From: Begonia masoniana | Taxonomy: Eukaryota; Streptophyta; Magnoliopsida; Cucurbitales; Begoniaceae | Length of the DNA: 64,000 bases | NCBI GenBank assembly: GCA_022432975.1 | Contig: CM039515.1 | Coordinates: forward strand, 19,285,554 to 19,349,553 | Reading direction: 5' to 3' | Shown here: in pieces, positions 32,838 through 45,800 of the stretch | Numbering within the stretch: position 1 is the first letter of the stretch | How the letters are laid out: the number at the start of each line of letters is the position of its first letter | Position numbers and translations under genes: made by a program | Notes under the pieces: model-generated | Told to the model about the DNA's origin: nothing | The model's input: the letters and a program-made list of their open reading frames with translations, nothing else | The model's database searches: none

Positions 32838-32843
32838 AGTTTT

Positions 32844-32861
32844 TGGCGCCGTTGCCGGGGA
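32844..32861 (+). other. Primer-binding site of the Athila element (Asp-tRNA type)
   Basis: TGGCGCCGTTGCCGGGGA, six bases inside the LTR end. This is the standard primer site of Athila/Tat elements, complementary to the 3' end of tRNA-Asp. The 97 bases from there to the gag ATG at 32,959 are leader. Confidence 0.93.
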
Positions 32862-32958
32862 ACTAATTTTGTTATTATTGAATTATTTTAATTTAGTTTA
32901 TATTTGAATTTTCTTTTGCTACTGGAATTAAATCGCATTATTTGCACATTACAGGTGT

Positions 32959-35319
32959 ATGCGAAAACTAGGTACTGCCAACCTAATCCCTATCGACCTT
33001 GAAATTGAACGAACCTGCCGTAGAAATCGAAGGGAAACAAAGCAAGCAAATATGGCAGATAATCAAAATGCAGATGTACAACAGATTATTGAGACTGAGG
33101 GAGTCGAGCGACGAACATTGCTCGATTATGTTATGCCATCCATGGACGGGGTTCAATCAGCAATTCGAAAACCTGCCATCGCGCGCAACAATTTTGAAAT
33201 TAAGCCGGGAACAATAAAAATGATTCAACAATATCAATTTTGTGGTTTGCCTAACGAGGACCCTAAGGATCATATTGCTAGCTTCGTCGAGGTCTGTGAT
33301 ACTTTTAAATACCATAATGTCTCTGATGATGCTGTCAAGCTCAGGTTATTCCCTTTCACACTAAGAGATCGCGCTAAGAATTGGTTACACTCTTTACCCC
33401 TGGATTCAATTACAACGTGGAATGAATTAGTTCAGAAATTTCTATCTAAATTCTTTCCATTCAAAAAGATGGAAAAACTCCGTAACGAAATCACCAATTT
33501 CACTCAATTCGATGGTGAGACAGTTTATGAAGCATGGGGCCGATTCAAGGAGCTTTTGAGAAGATGCCCCCAACATGGTCTACCATAATGGATGCAAATA
33601 CAGACATTCTTCATTGGCCTATCAGTTTCTACAAGGACTCTTGTCAACTCAGTAGCTGGTGGATCACTACTACAAAAGACAGAAGTGGAGGCATTCAACC
33701 TGTTAGAGGAATTATCCCTCAATAATGATTAGTGCCCGGTTGAACGCCAGATTTTGAGGAGGCAGCCAAATACCCCAGAAATGGATGCGATAAAAGCATT
33801 GACTACAAAAATTGCATCCCTCACTCAGCACATCCAAGGTAATCAAGCTCAAGTTAATGCAATTCATTCTCCGATCATACAGTGTCAGTGGTGTCAAGGA
33901 CCACATTCTAGTGATAACTGTCCGCAAATTAACCAAATGGCTAGCAGTTCATCTGAACAAGCTCAATATGTGGGCAATTATACTAGACCGATATACCAGA
34001 ATTCAGGGAATAATTTTAGTGGGGGGCACAACAATCACCCGAATTTTTCGTGGAAAAATCAGAATAACGCCGTGCAAATGCCTCAAGTGCCTCAGCAAGG
34101 ACCACCAGTGCACGACAGGAAAGTTAATCTTGAAGAGTTAATTGCCAAAATGGGCGAGCGCACTAGTAGTATCATTGCCGAAATGGGGGAGCATACTAAT
34201 AAATTTATGGCTGAAACGCGCACTACTCTGCAGAACCAATCAGCACAAATCAGAAGTTTAGAAACTCAAATGGGTCAGTTAGCCAATGCAATCAGTGGTC
34301 GACCTCAAGGTGCATTACCGAGTTCTACAGAAATAAACCCCAAGGATCACTGTAACACAATCACTCTTAGAAGTGGAGCGGTGATTGACAATTCGGGAAA
34401 AGTTGATGAAAATATGGAGAAAAAGACTGAGAATGACTCGTCCAAAGATGTACCGAGTGACAGTGAACAGCAAAAGGCACAGAAAATTACACCTGCCCTA
34501 AGCAAGACCGAAATGACTTCAAGGATTCCATTTCCTCAACGGTTGAAAAATGTGAAGACTGACAAGCAGTTTGGGAAATTTTTGGAAGTATTCAAGCAGC
34601 TCCACATTAATATTCCATTCGCCGAGGCTTTGGAGCAAATGCCGAGTTATGCAAAGTTCTTAAAAGATATCTTGACTCACAAGCGGAAAATAGAGGATTG
34701 CGGCACTAACGCATTATCAGAGGAGTGCAGTGCTATTATTCAGAGGAAGCTTCCACAGAAGCTTAAAGACCCGGGAAGCTTCACTGTTCCATGCTCTATT
34801 GGAGATTGTGTATTTGAGCGAGCATTATGCGACTTGGGTGCTAGTATTAATCTAATGCCGTTATCTATTTTTCAAAGGCTGAATTTAGGAGAAGCAAGGC
34901 CAACTCGGGTGATATTACAAATGGCTGATCGTTCCATCAAGCACCCGCGGGGGGTAATTGAAGATGTTCTAGTTAAGGTGGACAAGTTCATATTCCCAGC
35001 TGACTTTGTTGTTCTTGATATGGCGGAGGATTGGGATATTCCTATTATTTTGGGCCGCCCATTTTTAGCCACAAGAGGTGCTTTGATCGATGTCTAGAGG
35101 GGAGAGTTGAAGTTGCACTTGCAAGATGAAGAAGTGACTTTTAACGTATTCCACTCCATTAAGTATCCAAAGGCCAGCGATGATATATTTTGGATCGACT
35201 CTCTCGATTCGGTGACAGATGGAGCATCCATACAATCAAGTGACTCTCTTGAGGTAGCACTGACAAACTCAGACTTTTCTTTAGATCTTGACTCCTTTGT
35301 GCAGGAATTTATTTCATAG
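32959..35319 (+). pseudogene. Athila gag and protease, with in-frame stops
   Basis: It starts at ATG 32,959. The capsid-like region is recognisable near residues 55-210 (RTLLDYVMPSMDG, then FPFTLRDRAKNWLHSLP). TAA 33,586-33,588 and TAG 33,730-33,732 interrupt it without a frame change. A single CCHC-like knuckle (CQWCQGPHSSDNC) lies near 33,885. The protease has the Athila-type active site DLGAS starting at 34,831 (ALCDLGASINLMPLS). TAG 35,095-35,097 follows LIDV, where Athila proteins usually read on; TAG 35,317-35,319 ends the segment. All parts are in one frame, so the breaks are point mutations. Confidence 0.9.
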
Positions 35320-36989
35320 ATGGATTCATTCGAGCCAAATCGAAGAAAGTATTTCGAGAGTTTAGGGGAGCCACTGATTCGTGTCCTACCCTCTATTCAG
35401 AGCCCGCCAATTTTAGAGCTGAAGCCAATGCCATCACACCTCAGGTATGCATTTATTGGTACTAACTCAACTCTTCCAGTCATTATTGCAGGTGATTTAT
35501 CCAAGACGGAGGAAGAGAAATTATTGCACATTCTTCGGACATATAAGGTTGCCATCGGGTGGACATTATCTGACATCAAGGGAATCAGTTCTTCATTCTG
35601 TGTGCACCGAATTTTAATGGAGGACGAACATCGACCATCAGTGGAGCATCAATGCCGGTTAAATCCAGCTATGAAAGAAGTTGTGCGAAAGGAAGTTTTA
35701 AAGTGGTTGGACGCAGAGTTATCTATCCGATCTCAGACAGTTTGTGGGTGAGTCCAGTGCAGTGTGTGCCAAAGAAAAGTGGAATGACAGTAGTCAAAAA
35801 TGAGAATGATGAGTTGATTGCATCCAGAACAGTCATCGGTTGGAGAATTTGTATAGATTATCGGAAATTGAACAAGGCTACACGCAAAGATCACTTCCCA
35901 TTGCCGTTTATTGACCAGATGTTGGATAGACTTGTCGGGCATGAATATTATTGCTTTCTCGATGGGTATTCCGGATATAATCAGATTGCTATCGCCCCAG
36001 AAGATCAAGAAAAGACGACTTTTACATGCCCCTATGGTACTTTTGCATTCCGTCAGATGCCATTCGGCTTATGTAATGCACCAGCTACATTTCAAAGATG
36101 CATGATGGCAATTTTCTCTGATATGGTGGAGCGATTCATAGAGATCTTCATGAATGATTTTTCAGTCTTCGGATCTTCATTTGATTCATGCTTAGAAAAT
36201 TTATCCAAGGTGCTTGAAAGGTGTGTTGAAACGAATCTGGTTCTTAATTGGGAAAAGTGTCACTTTATGGTGAAAGAAGGAATTGTACTTGGGCATCGAA
36301 TTTCATCACAAGGAATTGAGGTAGACCGAGCAAAGATTGTAGCAATTGAAAAGTTACCACCACCGACCACAGTTAAAGGCGTACGAAACTTTCTTGGGCA
36401 TGCAGATTTCTATCGGCGTTTAATTAAAGATTTCTCAAAGATCACCAAGCCGTTGTGTCAATTATTGGAGAATGGTGTTTCGTTTGTTTTCACAGCAGAC
36501 TGTCTTGGAGCTTTCAATGTGCTAAAAGAGAAACTTGTGACTGCACTGATTGTTGCTGCACCTGATTAGGAGTTACCATTTAAGATCATGAGTGATGCTA
36601 GTGATTTTGCAGTAGGAGCAGTTATTGGGCAAAGGAAGGGTAAAGTGTTTCACAAAATTTATTATGCCAGCCAGACTCTAAACGACACTCAGCTCAATTA
36701 TGCTACCACAGAGAAGGAATTATTGGCAGTAGTCTTTGCATTCGACAAGTTTAGACCTTACATTCTCGGCAACAAGGTCACAGTTTATACAGATCATTCG
36801 GCAATTAAGTATTTGATGGAAAAGAAGGATGCTAGGCCTCGACTGATTCGCTGGGTTTTACTCCTGCAAGAGTTTGATATTGTGATTAAAGACAAAAAAG
36901 ACACGGAGAATTTGGTTGCTGATCACCTATCTCGATTGGAGACACGAGCTCATGTCTCAGATAGTGAAGTCCAAATAGCTGAAGATTTT
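35320..36989 (+). pseudogene. Athila reverse transcriptase and RNase H, interrupted by element E
   Basis: The RT begins near 35,560. A one-base loss near 35,717 (in GACGCAGAGTTATC) shifts the frame. The catalytic motif reads FMND (36,147-36,158): the first catalytic Asp is Asn (AAT 36,153-36,155), a G-to-A change that would inactivate polymerisation. TAG 36,567-36,569 lies between RT and RNase H. RNase H has Asp 36,594 (MSDASDF), the [20 protein letters not shown] motif and TDHSAI (Asp 36,792), and ends in VADHLSRLE. The frame is open to 36,989, where element E enters; integrase resumes at 50,223. Confidence 0.92.
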
Positions 36990-39511
36990 TGTAGCGACCC
37001 TAACACTGTACCCATTTTTCCGTACCCTTTTTTTATACCTTAAATAAACTCTAGGCGGAATTTAAATCGAAATCGAAATAGAAATCGAAATTGGAATTGA
37101 AATCTATATTTTAAACCATTTATAAACTTAAAACAATTTAAAACAACTAAATAAAACATTAAAATCAATTAACAAATCAATTAAAAGGGGAGGGTAGAAC
37201 CGTCCATTTGCGACGGAAGAGGAGGGGCGATCGATCTCCATAATTTTTGGAGATCGATCGCCAAGGGTAAAACAATGAGGGGAGATCGATCTCCATAATT
37301 TTTGGAGATCGATCGCCTGAGTTCCAGACATGGAGGGGCGATTGGTCGCCCCTCACCCTGGCGATCAGTCGCCTCATCATTTCGGCCTCCACTCTATTTT
37401 GGCGATCACATTTTTCTATTTGGCAAGCTCTCTGGAATCGAAATTTCATAGAGCAAACTTCAACCCCTTTCATTTCTTCCTCCTACGTATGCACTCTAAA
37501 CACTTTAACAAAACTTAACTCATTTCTCAATTTATCAATCCCAACTTAACGGCCTAAACATACTTTAAAACGTGCTTAAAACATAACAAACTTTCGTGAA
37601 AACAAACTTCGTGGATACGTTCGAAAACTATACATTTCCTCCTGTTTTAAATTACTAAGCAATTTCCAATAAAACTTTATAAAAACAGTTTATAAAACAG
37701 GTTTCCAAAAATGTTTTAAAACCTATCAACTATCCAGAACCAAGCACCCTAAAATGTTCTAACTTTATACATATCCCTCAAAATAACCCAACACCCTCAA
37801 AACACGTACATAAATCCCCACGTGTCAGTTAAGCATCGACTGCGAAACACACCACCGCAAGCCATCCTCCGCCAACTGCATCACTCCTCAGGTGGGGGAA
37901 TCTCGTCCTCACCTATGTCGAAGTCACCTACACCGTACAGACACCTATGAGATAAAAATCTCAGCAAGCTCTCGTAAATGTAAATGCATGCTATGCGTAT
38001 GAGTTCAGAAAATCATGCAGCATTTTCTTTATCTTTACTCTGTGGGTGTCACCGAGATCTCAGCCTCCTAACCGGAGAGAGCACATCTAGCGATCGGACT
38101 ACTCTTTCCAGCTAGACAGAGGGGGAGGGGGGTACACGCTTACAACACGTACAGCCGTGCCTGAGCCCCATCTCGCATGACTTATAACTGTATAACTGTA
38201 TGAGTATGCAATAGATGTGGTATTGTGACAAACCCGTGATCGATCTTCACAATAGGTCGTGCCCCTCTCCAGGCCACATCGTCTTTTTCTTTAAAAACAT
38301 CATGCTGAAATTCATTTTCTATGTTCTTTTAAAACACGTGATGCATGAACAGTTCAATATAAACGTAAACAAGCACATATATACCATCAGGACGATAACA
38401 ACATAATCTATAAAAATAACTAGTCCTAACTACCCATCCAAAACAAATAAACAAACACGTCGCCAAAATTCCTCGAAACGACCTCGACGTACGGTGTAGA
38501 CCAATCGGTCAGAGAAAATCACGAGAACTTACCTCGTGTCCAAAGCAGCTCAAGCTCCGTCCACGAGCGTTGTTTGTCTGAAGCAAACCATAACGATTAT
38601 CAATACCACGCGTTTAAACTTCTAATCGTCTGAATTCAACAAAACCTTACTAAAGAAATTTCCTAAAGCTTTATCTTAACTAATCGAAGTATTTAAACAA
38701 CGATTAACGCTTGATAGTTTAAAATCACAATTACGAGTTTTTCCTAAAAACCCGAAAATTCTCCAATTTTAACATTTCTCAAAAATTGATTTAACTTCGT
38801 CCAATAACGTTCAATACGCCCTATACATTCGTAATCTACAACAATCTATCGATTTCGAATGCTAAATCTCGATTTTAAACGAAACCTAAACGAAACCCTA
38901 ATTGTTTAAACTCCGTAAAAATCGAAATAAATGCTCTAAGATCGTATATTCATACCTAGAGCGTCGATTGGAGGAGAAAACGCGAAGAACGGAGGAAAAC
39001 GGATGTCGGAAGTCGAAGGAAATCGTCGCGGGCAGAGAGGAGATCGCAGGAAGAAAAGGAAGAAAAGTGTTCTGGCGTGAAAAATGGTGAAGCAGAAGGA
39101 GTTTGATGGTTTTAATAAAATTTGGTTTGCAAATTTATCATTTTTCCCTTAGTACATATTTTATATTCATTTCGTCCTTCGTTTCGTGAATCAACTAACT
39201 GTTCGGTTTCTCCAAATTTCCTTATTTTGCCAATAACTCCAACTTATTATTTGGGATTTATCAAAACTGTCCGTTCGCAAATCGGACCACGTTTACTATT
39301 TTTACTAAAACGTCATTTACATTACGAGAAATGTAATTACTCGAAATATAGCGTTATTACTGAGAAAAATCCCGTAAATTTCTTAAAATTCCTATTAATC
39401 GTTAGGATCGAAATGACTCTTTCCTTTTGCAAAACGGGCTTGATTCGACATACTTACAAAAATGTCATCACATAATATATTATTAATATTTCGTACAAGC
39501 CGGGTATTACA
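36990..39511 (-). repeat. 3' LTR of Tekay element E (left copy)
   Basis: It runs from TGTAGCGACCCTAACAC to CCGGGTATTACA, 2,522 bp, nearly identical to 47,723-50,217 apart from scattered substitutions and small indels. E is flanked by perfect TSD ATTTT (36,985-36,989 and 50,218-50,222). In its own sense it starts TGTAATACCCGGC like the A LTR. Candidate exons (minus): up to 38,956, 38,533-38,577 and 37,881-37,927. Confidence 0.95.
37206..37460 (-). repeat. Hairpin cassette, left LTR of E
   Basis: The first stem is GGCGATCGATCTCCA (37,226-37,240) with TGGAGATCGATCGCC (37,248-37,262), 15-bp perfect arms. A second, GGAGATCGATCTCC / GGAGATCGATC, follows at about 37,280-37,316. A third, GGGGCGATTGGTCGCCCC (about 37,335-37,352), keeps pairing at its ends with a different core sequence. 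An AGCTCTCTGG block (about 37,425) has a decayed partner. The right LTR has the same set from 47,946. Confidence 0.75.
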
Positions 39512-39551
39512 TTCCACCCACCTTATTTAGAATTTTGTCCACAAAATTAAA

Positions 39552-40723
39552 TCATACAAACAACTCAGGATACCTAGTCATCATATCCTGCTGTCGCTCC
39601 CAAGTAGCTTCTTCCACCTCGTGGTTCCGCCACAAATCTTTGACCAGCGGAATCTCTTTGTTGCGCAATACCTTGATGGAAGACTCCAAAATGCGTACGG
39701 GCCTCTCCTCATAAGTCAAGGTAGGCTGTACCTCGATCTCTGTAGCCTCCACGATATGTGACAGATTGCGCAAACATTTCCAAAGCATGGATACATGAAA
39801 TACATCGTGGATACTCTCCGATAGAAGCCGGAAGCCTGTACGCCATTTTCCCGATCCTCTTTAGAATAGGAAAGGGCCCCACATATCGAGGGTTTAACTT
39901 GCCCCTCCTTCCAAACCTCATGACGCCTTTAAACGGAGAAACTTTCAGATAAACTTCGTCACCTTCTTCGAACTCTAGCTCTCTCCGTCTCGTGTCAGCA
40001 TAGCTCTTCTGTCTGCTCTGAGCTACTTCTATACGCTGTCGGATAATGGCAATCGTCCCTGCCGTCTGCTGTAGAATCTTTGCACCAACGATGCTGGCCT
40101 CGCCAACCTTGTCCCAATATAACGGAGATCTACACTTCCGACCATATAGCGCCTCGTACGGTGCCATGCCAATGGTAGCCTGGAAGCTGTTGTTGTACGA
40201 GAACTCGATCAGTGGCAAATACCTGCTCCACGATTCCTGAAACTCCAGCACACAGGCTCTGAGCATATCCTCCAAAATCTGATTCGTCCTCTCTGTCTGA
40301 CCATCAGTCTGAGGATGAAATGCCGTGCTGAAATTAAGCTGAGTTCCCATAGCTTTATGCAGGCTCTTCCAGAACTTCGAAAGTAAATCTCGGATCACGA
40401 TCTGAGACAATAGAGACTGGCACTACATGAAGCCTAACAATCTCCTGCACATAAAGCTCGGCGAGCTGATCCATAAAAGATGCCATCTTCACAGATAAGA
40501 AGTGGGCTGACTTTGTCAATCGGTCCACGATCACCCAAACACCATCATGGTCCTTCGTCGTCCTCAGGAGCCCCACAATATAATCCATGGAGATCTGCTC
40601 CCATTTCCACTCCGGAATCGGCAGTGGCAATAATGTTCCGGCCGGCCTCTGATGTTCTGCCTTTACCTGTTGACAAACCAGGCAAGTTTCTACATATTTT
40701 GCAACTTCCCGTTTCATGTTAGG
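39552..40723 (-). pseudogene. Element E integrase and chromodomain, frameshifted
   Basis: The integrase reads from the TAG at about 40,724 leftward: zinc-domain Cys pair intact (ETCLVCQQ), first Asp in MDYIVGLL, second in SDRDPRF, Glu in GQTERT. An extra T near 40,383 (ACTTTCGAAG where A has ACCTCGAAG) shifts the frame between the second Asp and Glu. A second shift near 39,815 precedes the chromodomain (LRNKEIPLVKDLWRNHEVEE). The natural stop is at 39,552. The breaks in this part of E are mostly single-base indels, unlike element A. Confidence 0.92.
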
Positions 40724-42819
40724 CTACCAGAAATGTTGTTTCAAATCCCGGTACATCTTGGTACTTCCCGGGTACACAGAATAAGCCGAAGAATGTGCCT
40801 CGACCAATATCTCCTTCTTCAGATCCTCGTCGTTAGGCACGTACCACCTATGCTTGAACTTCAGAATACCATCATCTGATAAGTGGAAATCCAACGAGTC
40901 ACCCAACGTCATACTCGATCGAAGCTCCTCACACTCCGTATCATTCTGCTGAGCTTTGCGTATCCTATCCAGAATAGTCGGCCTGAGAGAAATGTTGGTG
41001 AGCATACTGGACAACTCTGCCACTATCTCCACATCGAACCTCTCGATCTCAGACCGCAGCGTAACTGACATCGCTGCTAGTGAAGGCTGACTCGTAGAAG
41101 GACCTCTACTCAAAGCATCAGCAACCTTGTTCGCCTTTCCTGGATAGTACTTGATATCAAAATCATAATCTTTGACGAACTCGAGCCATTGTCTCTGTCG
41201 CATATTCAGTTCCTTCTGCGTAAACAAATACTTCAAGGTCTTGTGGTCGGAAAATATCTCGCACTGCTGCCCATATAAATAATGTCTCCATATCTTCAGT
41301 GCGAAGACCACAGCTGCTAACTCAAGGTCGTGCGTAGGGTAATTCTGCTCGTACGGCTTCAGCTGCCGAGAAGTATAAGCAATAACTCTCCCCTCCTGCA
41401 TCAATACACAACCGAGTCTAACTCCAGACGCATCACAATAAATACTAAACTTGTCACCTTCAACAGGTAGCGCCAATACTGGAGCGGTGGTCAATCTCTC
41501 CTTTAACTCCATAAAACTGTCGTCACAAGCAGCCGACCATATAAATCTCTTGTTCTTCCGAGTCAATCGTGAAAGAGGAAGTGCGATCTTCGAAAATCCC
41601 TCTATGAACTTCCGGTAATAACCAGCTAATCCAAGAAATCCACGCACCTCACGTACGTTCTTCGGCTGTGGCCAATCTCTGACCACCCGAATTTTGCTCC
41701 GATCCACAGAAACTCCATCCTGTGATATAATATGGCCAATGAAGCTCACTCTGTCTAGCCAAAACTCGCACTTCGAAAACTTTGGATACAGCTGGCGTTG
41801 ACTCAGAATCTGCAAAACAATCCGCATATGTTCCTCGTGCTCTTCTTTTGTCTTGGAATAGATCAAGATATCGTCGATGAAAACCACAACGAACTTGTCC
41901 AAGTACTCCTTGAACACACGGTTCATCAAATCCATGAACGCTGTAGGGGCATTAGTAAGTCCAAAAGAGATGACAAGGAACTCATAATGCCCATACCTCG
42001 TTCGGAAAGCCGTTTTCTGTATATCTTCCTTCCGGACCTTCAACTGATAGTAACCCGAGCGTAGGTCAATCCTGGAAAATACTCGGGCACCTGTAGCTGA
42101 TCAAATAGGTCATCAATCCGAGGCAGTGGATACTTATTCTTCATTGTCAATTTGTTCAACTCTCTATAATCGATGTACATCCTGAAGGTCCCGTCTTTCT
42201 TCTTGACAAACAGAACGGGCGCACCCCAGGGTGAAACGCTGGGTCGAATAAAACCCTTCTCTAACAACTCGTCAAGCTGAGTCTTCAGCTCTTTTAACTT
42301 GGCAGGTGCCAACCGGTATGGGTTCTTAAACCTTGGCGCGGCGTTTGGATAAACTGTCAATAGTAAACTCAATCTCCCGGTCTGGCGGTAATCCGGGAAG
42401 ATCGTCGAGGAATAACTCAGAGAACTCTCTGACAATAGGAATGTCACTCGGCTTCACTCTGCTGAGCAACTGAATATTAAATACTGAGGCCAAATAAATA
42501 GAGCACGCACCTTTAAACTGCTCGTTGACCATAATGGAATAAGAAATAGGCGATCCCTCAATCGGTTCATCGCCTGATAAGAAAACTCAGTTTTACCCGG
42601 GGGTCGGAAGGTCACAATCCCGGATCAACAGTCGATGGTGGCGAAGTGCTGTGCAAGCCAGTCCATCCCTAAGATAAGATCATACCGCTCTATGCTCATA
42701 ACTATCAAACGAGCATAAAGGGTAATATCCCCCACTGAGATGACGTTGCCCTGGAGAATACGTTCTGACTGCATAAGCTCTCCTGAAGGCAGCATCACTC
42801 TATACTCAACCCCAGCTAA
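40724..42819 (-). pseudogene. Element E protease end, reverse transcriptase and RNase H
   Basis: Right to left: the second half of the protease domain ([15 protein letters not shown], near 42,630), a disrupted linker, the RT N-terminus ([19 protein letters not shown], about 42,200), a one-base loss in a G run near 42,090, then a 439-residue open stretch (42,043-40,724) holding FIDD, RNase H ([16 protein letters not shown]) and the start of the integrase. It ends in a TAG replacing Trp in the HFWWP motif. The residue after MCIDYRE-type Arg-Met is Tyr rather than Cys. RT active-site aspartates are intact. Confidence 0.92.
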
Positions 42820-42824
42820 CTCAG

Positions 42825-45800
42825 TGTAACACCCGACATTTCGGCCAGGTGATTTTCTGACCATTTTCATTGTCACCCTCTTATTTAACCTTTATGATTT
42901 AAATTTAATGTTAAGACAAATTTATTACAAGTAGAGTAAAACTAGGTTGGGTGGCAGTTTTGTAATTAAGATTGATGGGTTGAGTATAAATAGAAAATGG
43001 AAACCTTAAACCTCATTTTATTACCACTGTAGCCGACATTCCCTCTCGGCGATTCCTTCTCTCCCAAGCTTTTGCTCTCGGCTACCAGAATCTTCCCTTG
43101 CTGACGGCTGGTTTCAGCCGGCTTTTCTTTGCAAATCCGCACCCGAGGTATGAAATGGACAATGTAGTCATTTATTAGTGATTAAAGTTCTGCTTTCAGC
43201 TCGGCATTTGAGTTCGGAATTTTCTTCGCAGTGGCTGAGTAGTTTAAGACCCTTTTAAGTCTGAGAGTAGAAATGTCATCCCAAATCGATTCTGAACATT
43301 TCAAAGTAACCAACTCAGATTTAATCAATGGTAAAACCTGTCCACCTAGTTTCAGATTTCAGACTGCAGTGTGTCAAACAGAGGATTCGGAGTAACCTTA
43401 GCTATTAGAGTCCTAGGACGATTTATGAATAGAACTATTAGGACCTTTGTTTTAACTACTGTAATGTACATGTTTTAGGTGAAGAAGTTTAAAGGGAAGA
43501 AGCTCGGATTGCTAAGGAAACCAGGTAAGTGAATGTATTAAGATTTTCGGCCACTAGGGCCCTACACCGCAAGGGTATTAGGAAATCATTGAGATGTCTG
43601 TCTGTTGACTATGACTAGTTATTGCCATGATATGAAGAAATTGTGTAAGAAGATGTTAAGTTACAGGATGTTTTGCTTGTCCTTATGGTATGATTTCTCT
43701 CTGTGAACTTCATGTTTATGTATTGAGTCCACGTTTAATATTGAGTTAAGAACATGAAAGGTAAATGTAATCATGATTAAGTGCAGGACAGGGAAAAGAG
43801 ACCATGACAAGTATAGCTCGCGAATTCTCCCCCTGGTGGAGGCCGAGTTGATGATGTGTATGGCTCGCGAATTCTCCCACTGGTGGAAGCCGAGTTAGTC
43901 GTTACTATGATTGCCGCGATAGGCAAATGACTATGAACCCCTGTCTTTCTCCCTCGTCTCCTGCCTTAATACATGCCATGTAAATAATGAAAATGAACAT
44001 GAATGAAGAAAGGTTTATGAACTTGTGTTCTTTAATTTGTGCACTCATGTATATCTGTCAGCATGCATTCCTTACTAAGCATTAGGCTTATAGTTGAACC
44101 CTATGGTGTAGGTGAAGGAGGTTCAGGTGAGGATACTTTGTTCAAAGAGGATGCTTAAGGCTTGTTGCTGGAGGAAGCTCAAAATGACAGTGCAGGACTG
44201 GAAAGGCGATTTATGACCCCTGGTTAACGCTCTTTTGTTTCAGTAAAATAAAGGATATGGTAGTTTAAGTAGGATGAGATTATTTTATAATGTTGAGCCT
44301 TGAGACTGTCTAGTTGATCACTGAGTCAGGGAATTATTATATAGATTTATAAATGATCTGTAGCTTAAGTCTTCCGTTATATGCATTCTGAATGAGTTGT
44401 GGTTTCTTTCTGTTGGAAGGAGTCATTTGATGATTTAGTGTTTTCTACTCTACCGTAAGATGGAAGCTGGATGAGGCAATCGTCCGGCTGACGTCATCGG
44501 CAGATGCCGAATGGATAGTAGTTTGAGGGTTTAGTCTTCCGGCTGACGTCATCGGCAGATGCCGAATGATAGTAGTTGATGGTTTAGTCTTCCGGCTGAC
44601 GTCATCGCAGATGCCGAATGATAGTAGTTTGAGGGTTTGAGGGTTTAGTCTTCCGGCTGACGTCATCGGCAGATGCCGAATGATAGTAGTTTGAGGGTTT
44701 AGTCTTCCGGCTGACGTCATCGGCAGATGCCGAATGATAGTAGTTTGAGGGTTTAGTCTTCCGGCTGACGTCATCGGCAGATGCCGAATGATAGTAGTTT
44801 GAGGGTTTAGTCTTCCGGCTGACGTCATCGGCAGATGCCGAATGATAGTAGTTTGAGGGTTTAGTCTTCCGGCTGACGTCATCGGCAGATGCCGAATGAT
44901 AGTAGTTTGAGGGTTTAGTCTTCCGGCTGACGTCATCGGCAGATGCCGAATGATAGTAGTTTGAGGGTTTAGTCTTCCGGCTGACGTCATCGGCAGATGC
45001 CGAATGATAGTAGTTTGAGGGTTTAGTCTTCCGGCTGACGTCATCGGCAGATGCCGAATGATAGTAGTTTGAGGGTTTAGTCTTCCGGCTGACGTCATCG
45101 GCAGATGCCGAATGATAGTAGTTTGAGGGTTTAGTCTTCCGGCTGACGTCATCGGCAGATGCCGAATGATAGTAGTTTGAGGGTTTAGTCTTCCGGCTGA
45201 CGTCATCGGCAGATGCCGAATGATAGTAGTTTGAGGGTTTAGTCTTCCGGCTGACGTCATCGGCAGATGCCGAATGATAGTAGTTTGAGGGTTTAGTCTT
45301 CCGGCTGACGTCATCGGCAGATGCCGAATGATAGTAGTTTGAGGGTTTAGTCTTCCGGCTGACGTCATCGGCAGATGCCGAATGATAGTAGTTTGAGGGT
45401 TTAGTCTTCCGGCTGACGTCATCGGCAGATGCCGAATGATAGTAGTTTGAGGGTTTAGTCTTCCGGCTGACGTCATCGGCAGATGCCGAATGATAGTAGT
45501 TTGAGGGTTTAGTCTTCCGGCTGACGTCATCGACAGATGCCGAATGATAGTAGTTTGAGGGTTTAGTCTTCCGGCTGACGTCATCGGCAGATGCCGAATG
45601 ATAGTAGTTTGAGGGTTTAGTCTTCCGGCTGACGTCATCGGCAGATGCCGAATGATAGTAGTTGATGGTTTAGTCTTCCGGCTGACGTCATCGGCAGATG
45701 CCGAATGATAGTAGTTTGAGGGTTTAGTCTTCCGGCTGACGTCATCGTAGATGCCGAATGATGGTAGTTTGATGGTTTAGTCTTCCGGATGACGTCACCG

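Noticed and set aside
44445..45638. 397-codon open frame of an 18-residue repeat on the minus strand
   Set aside because: It is the 54-bp LTR array read in a frame without stops. The period is a multiple of three, so the frame persists mechanically, and it lies antisense to the LTR.
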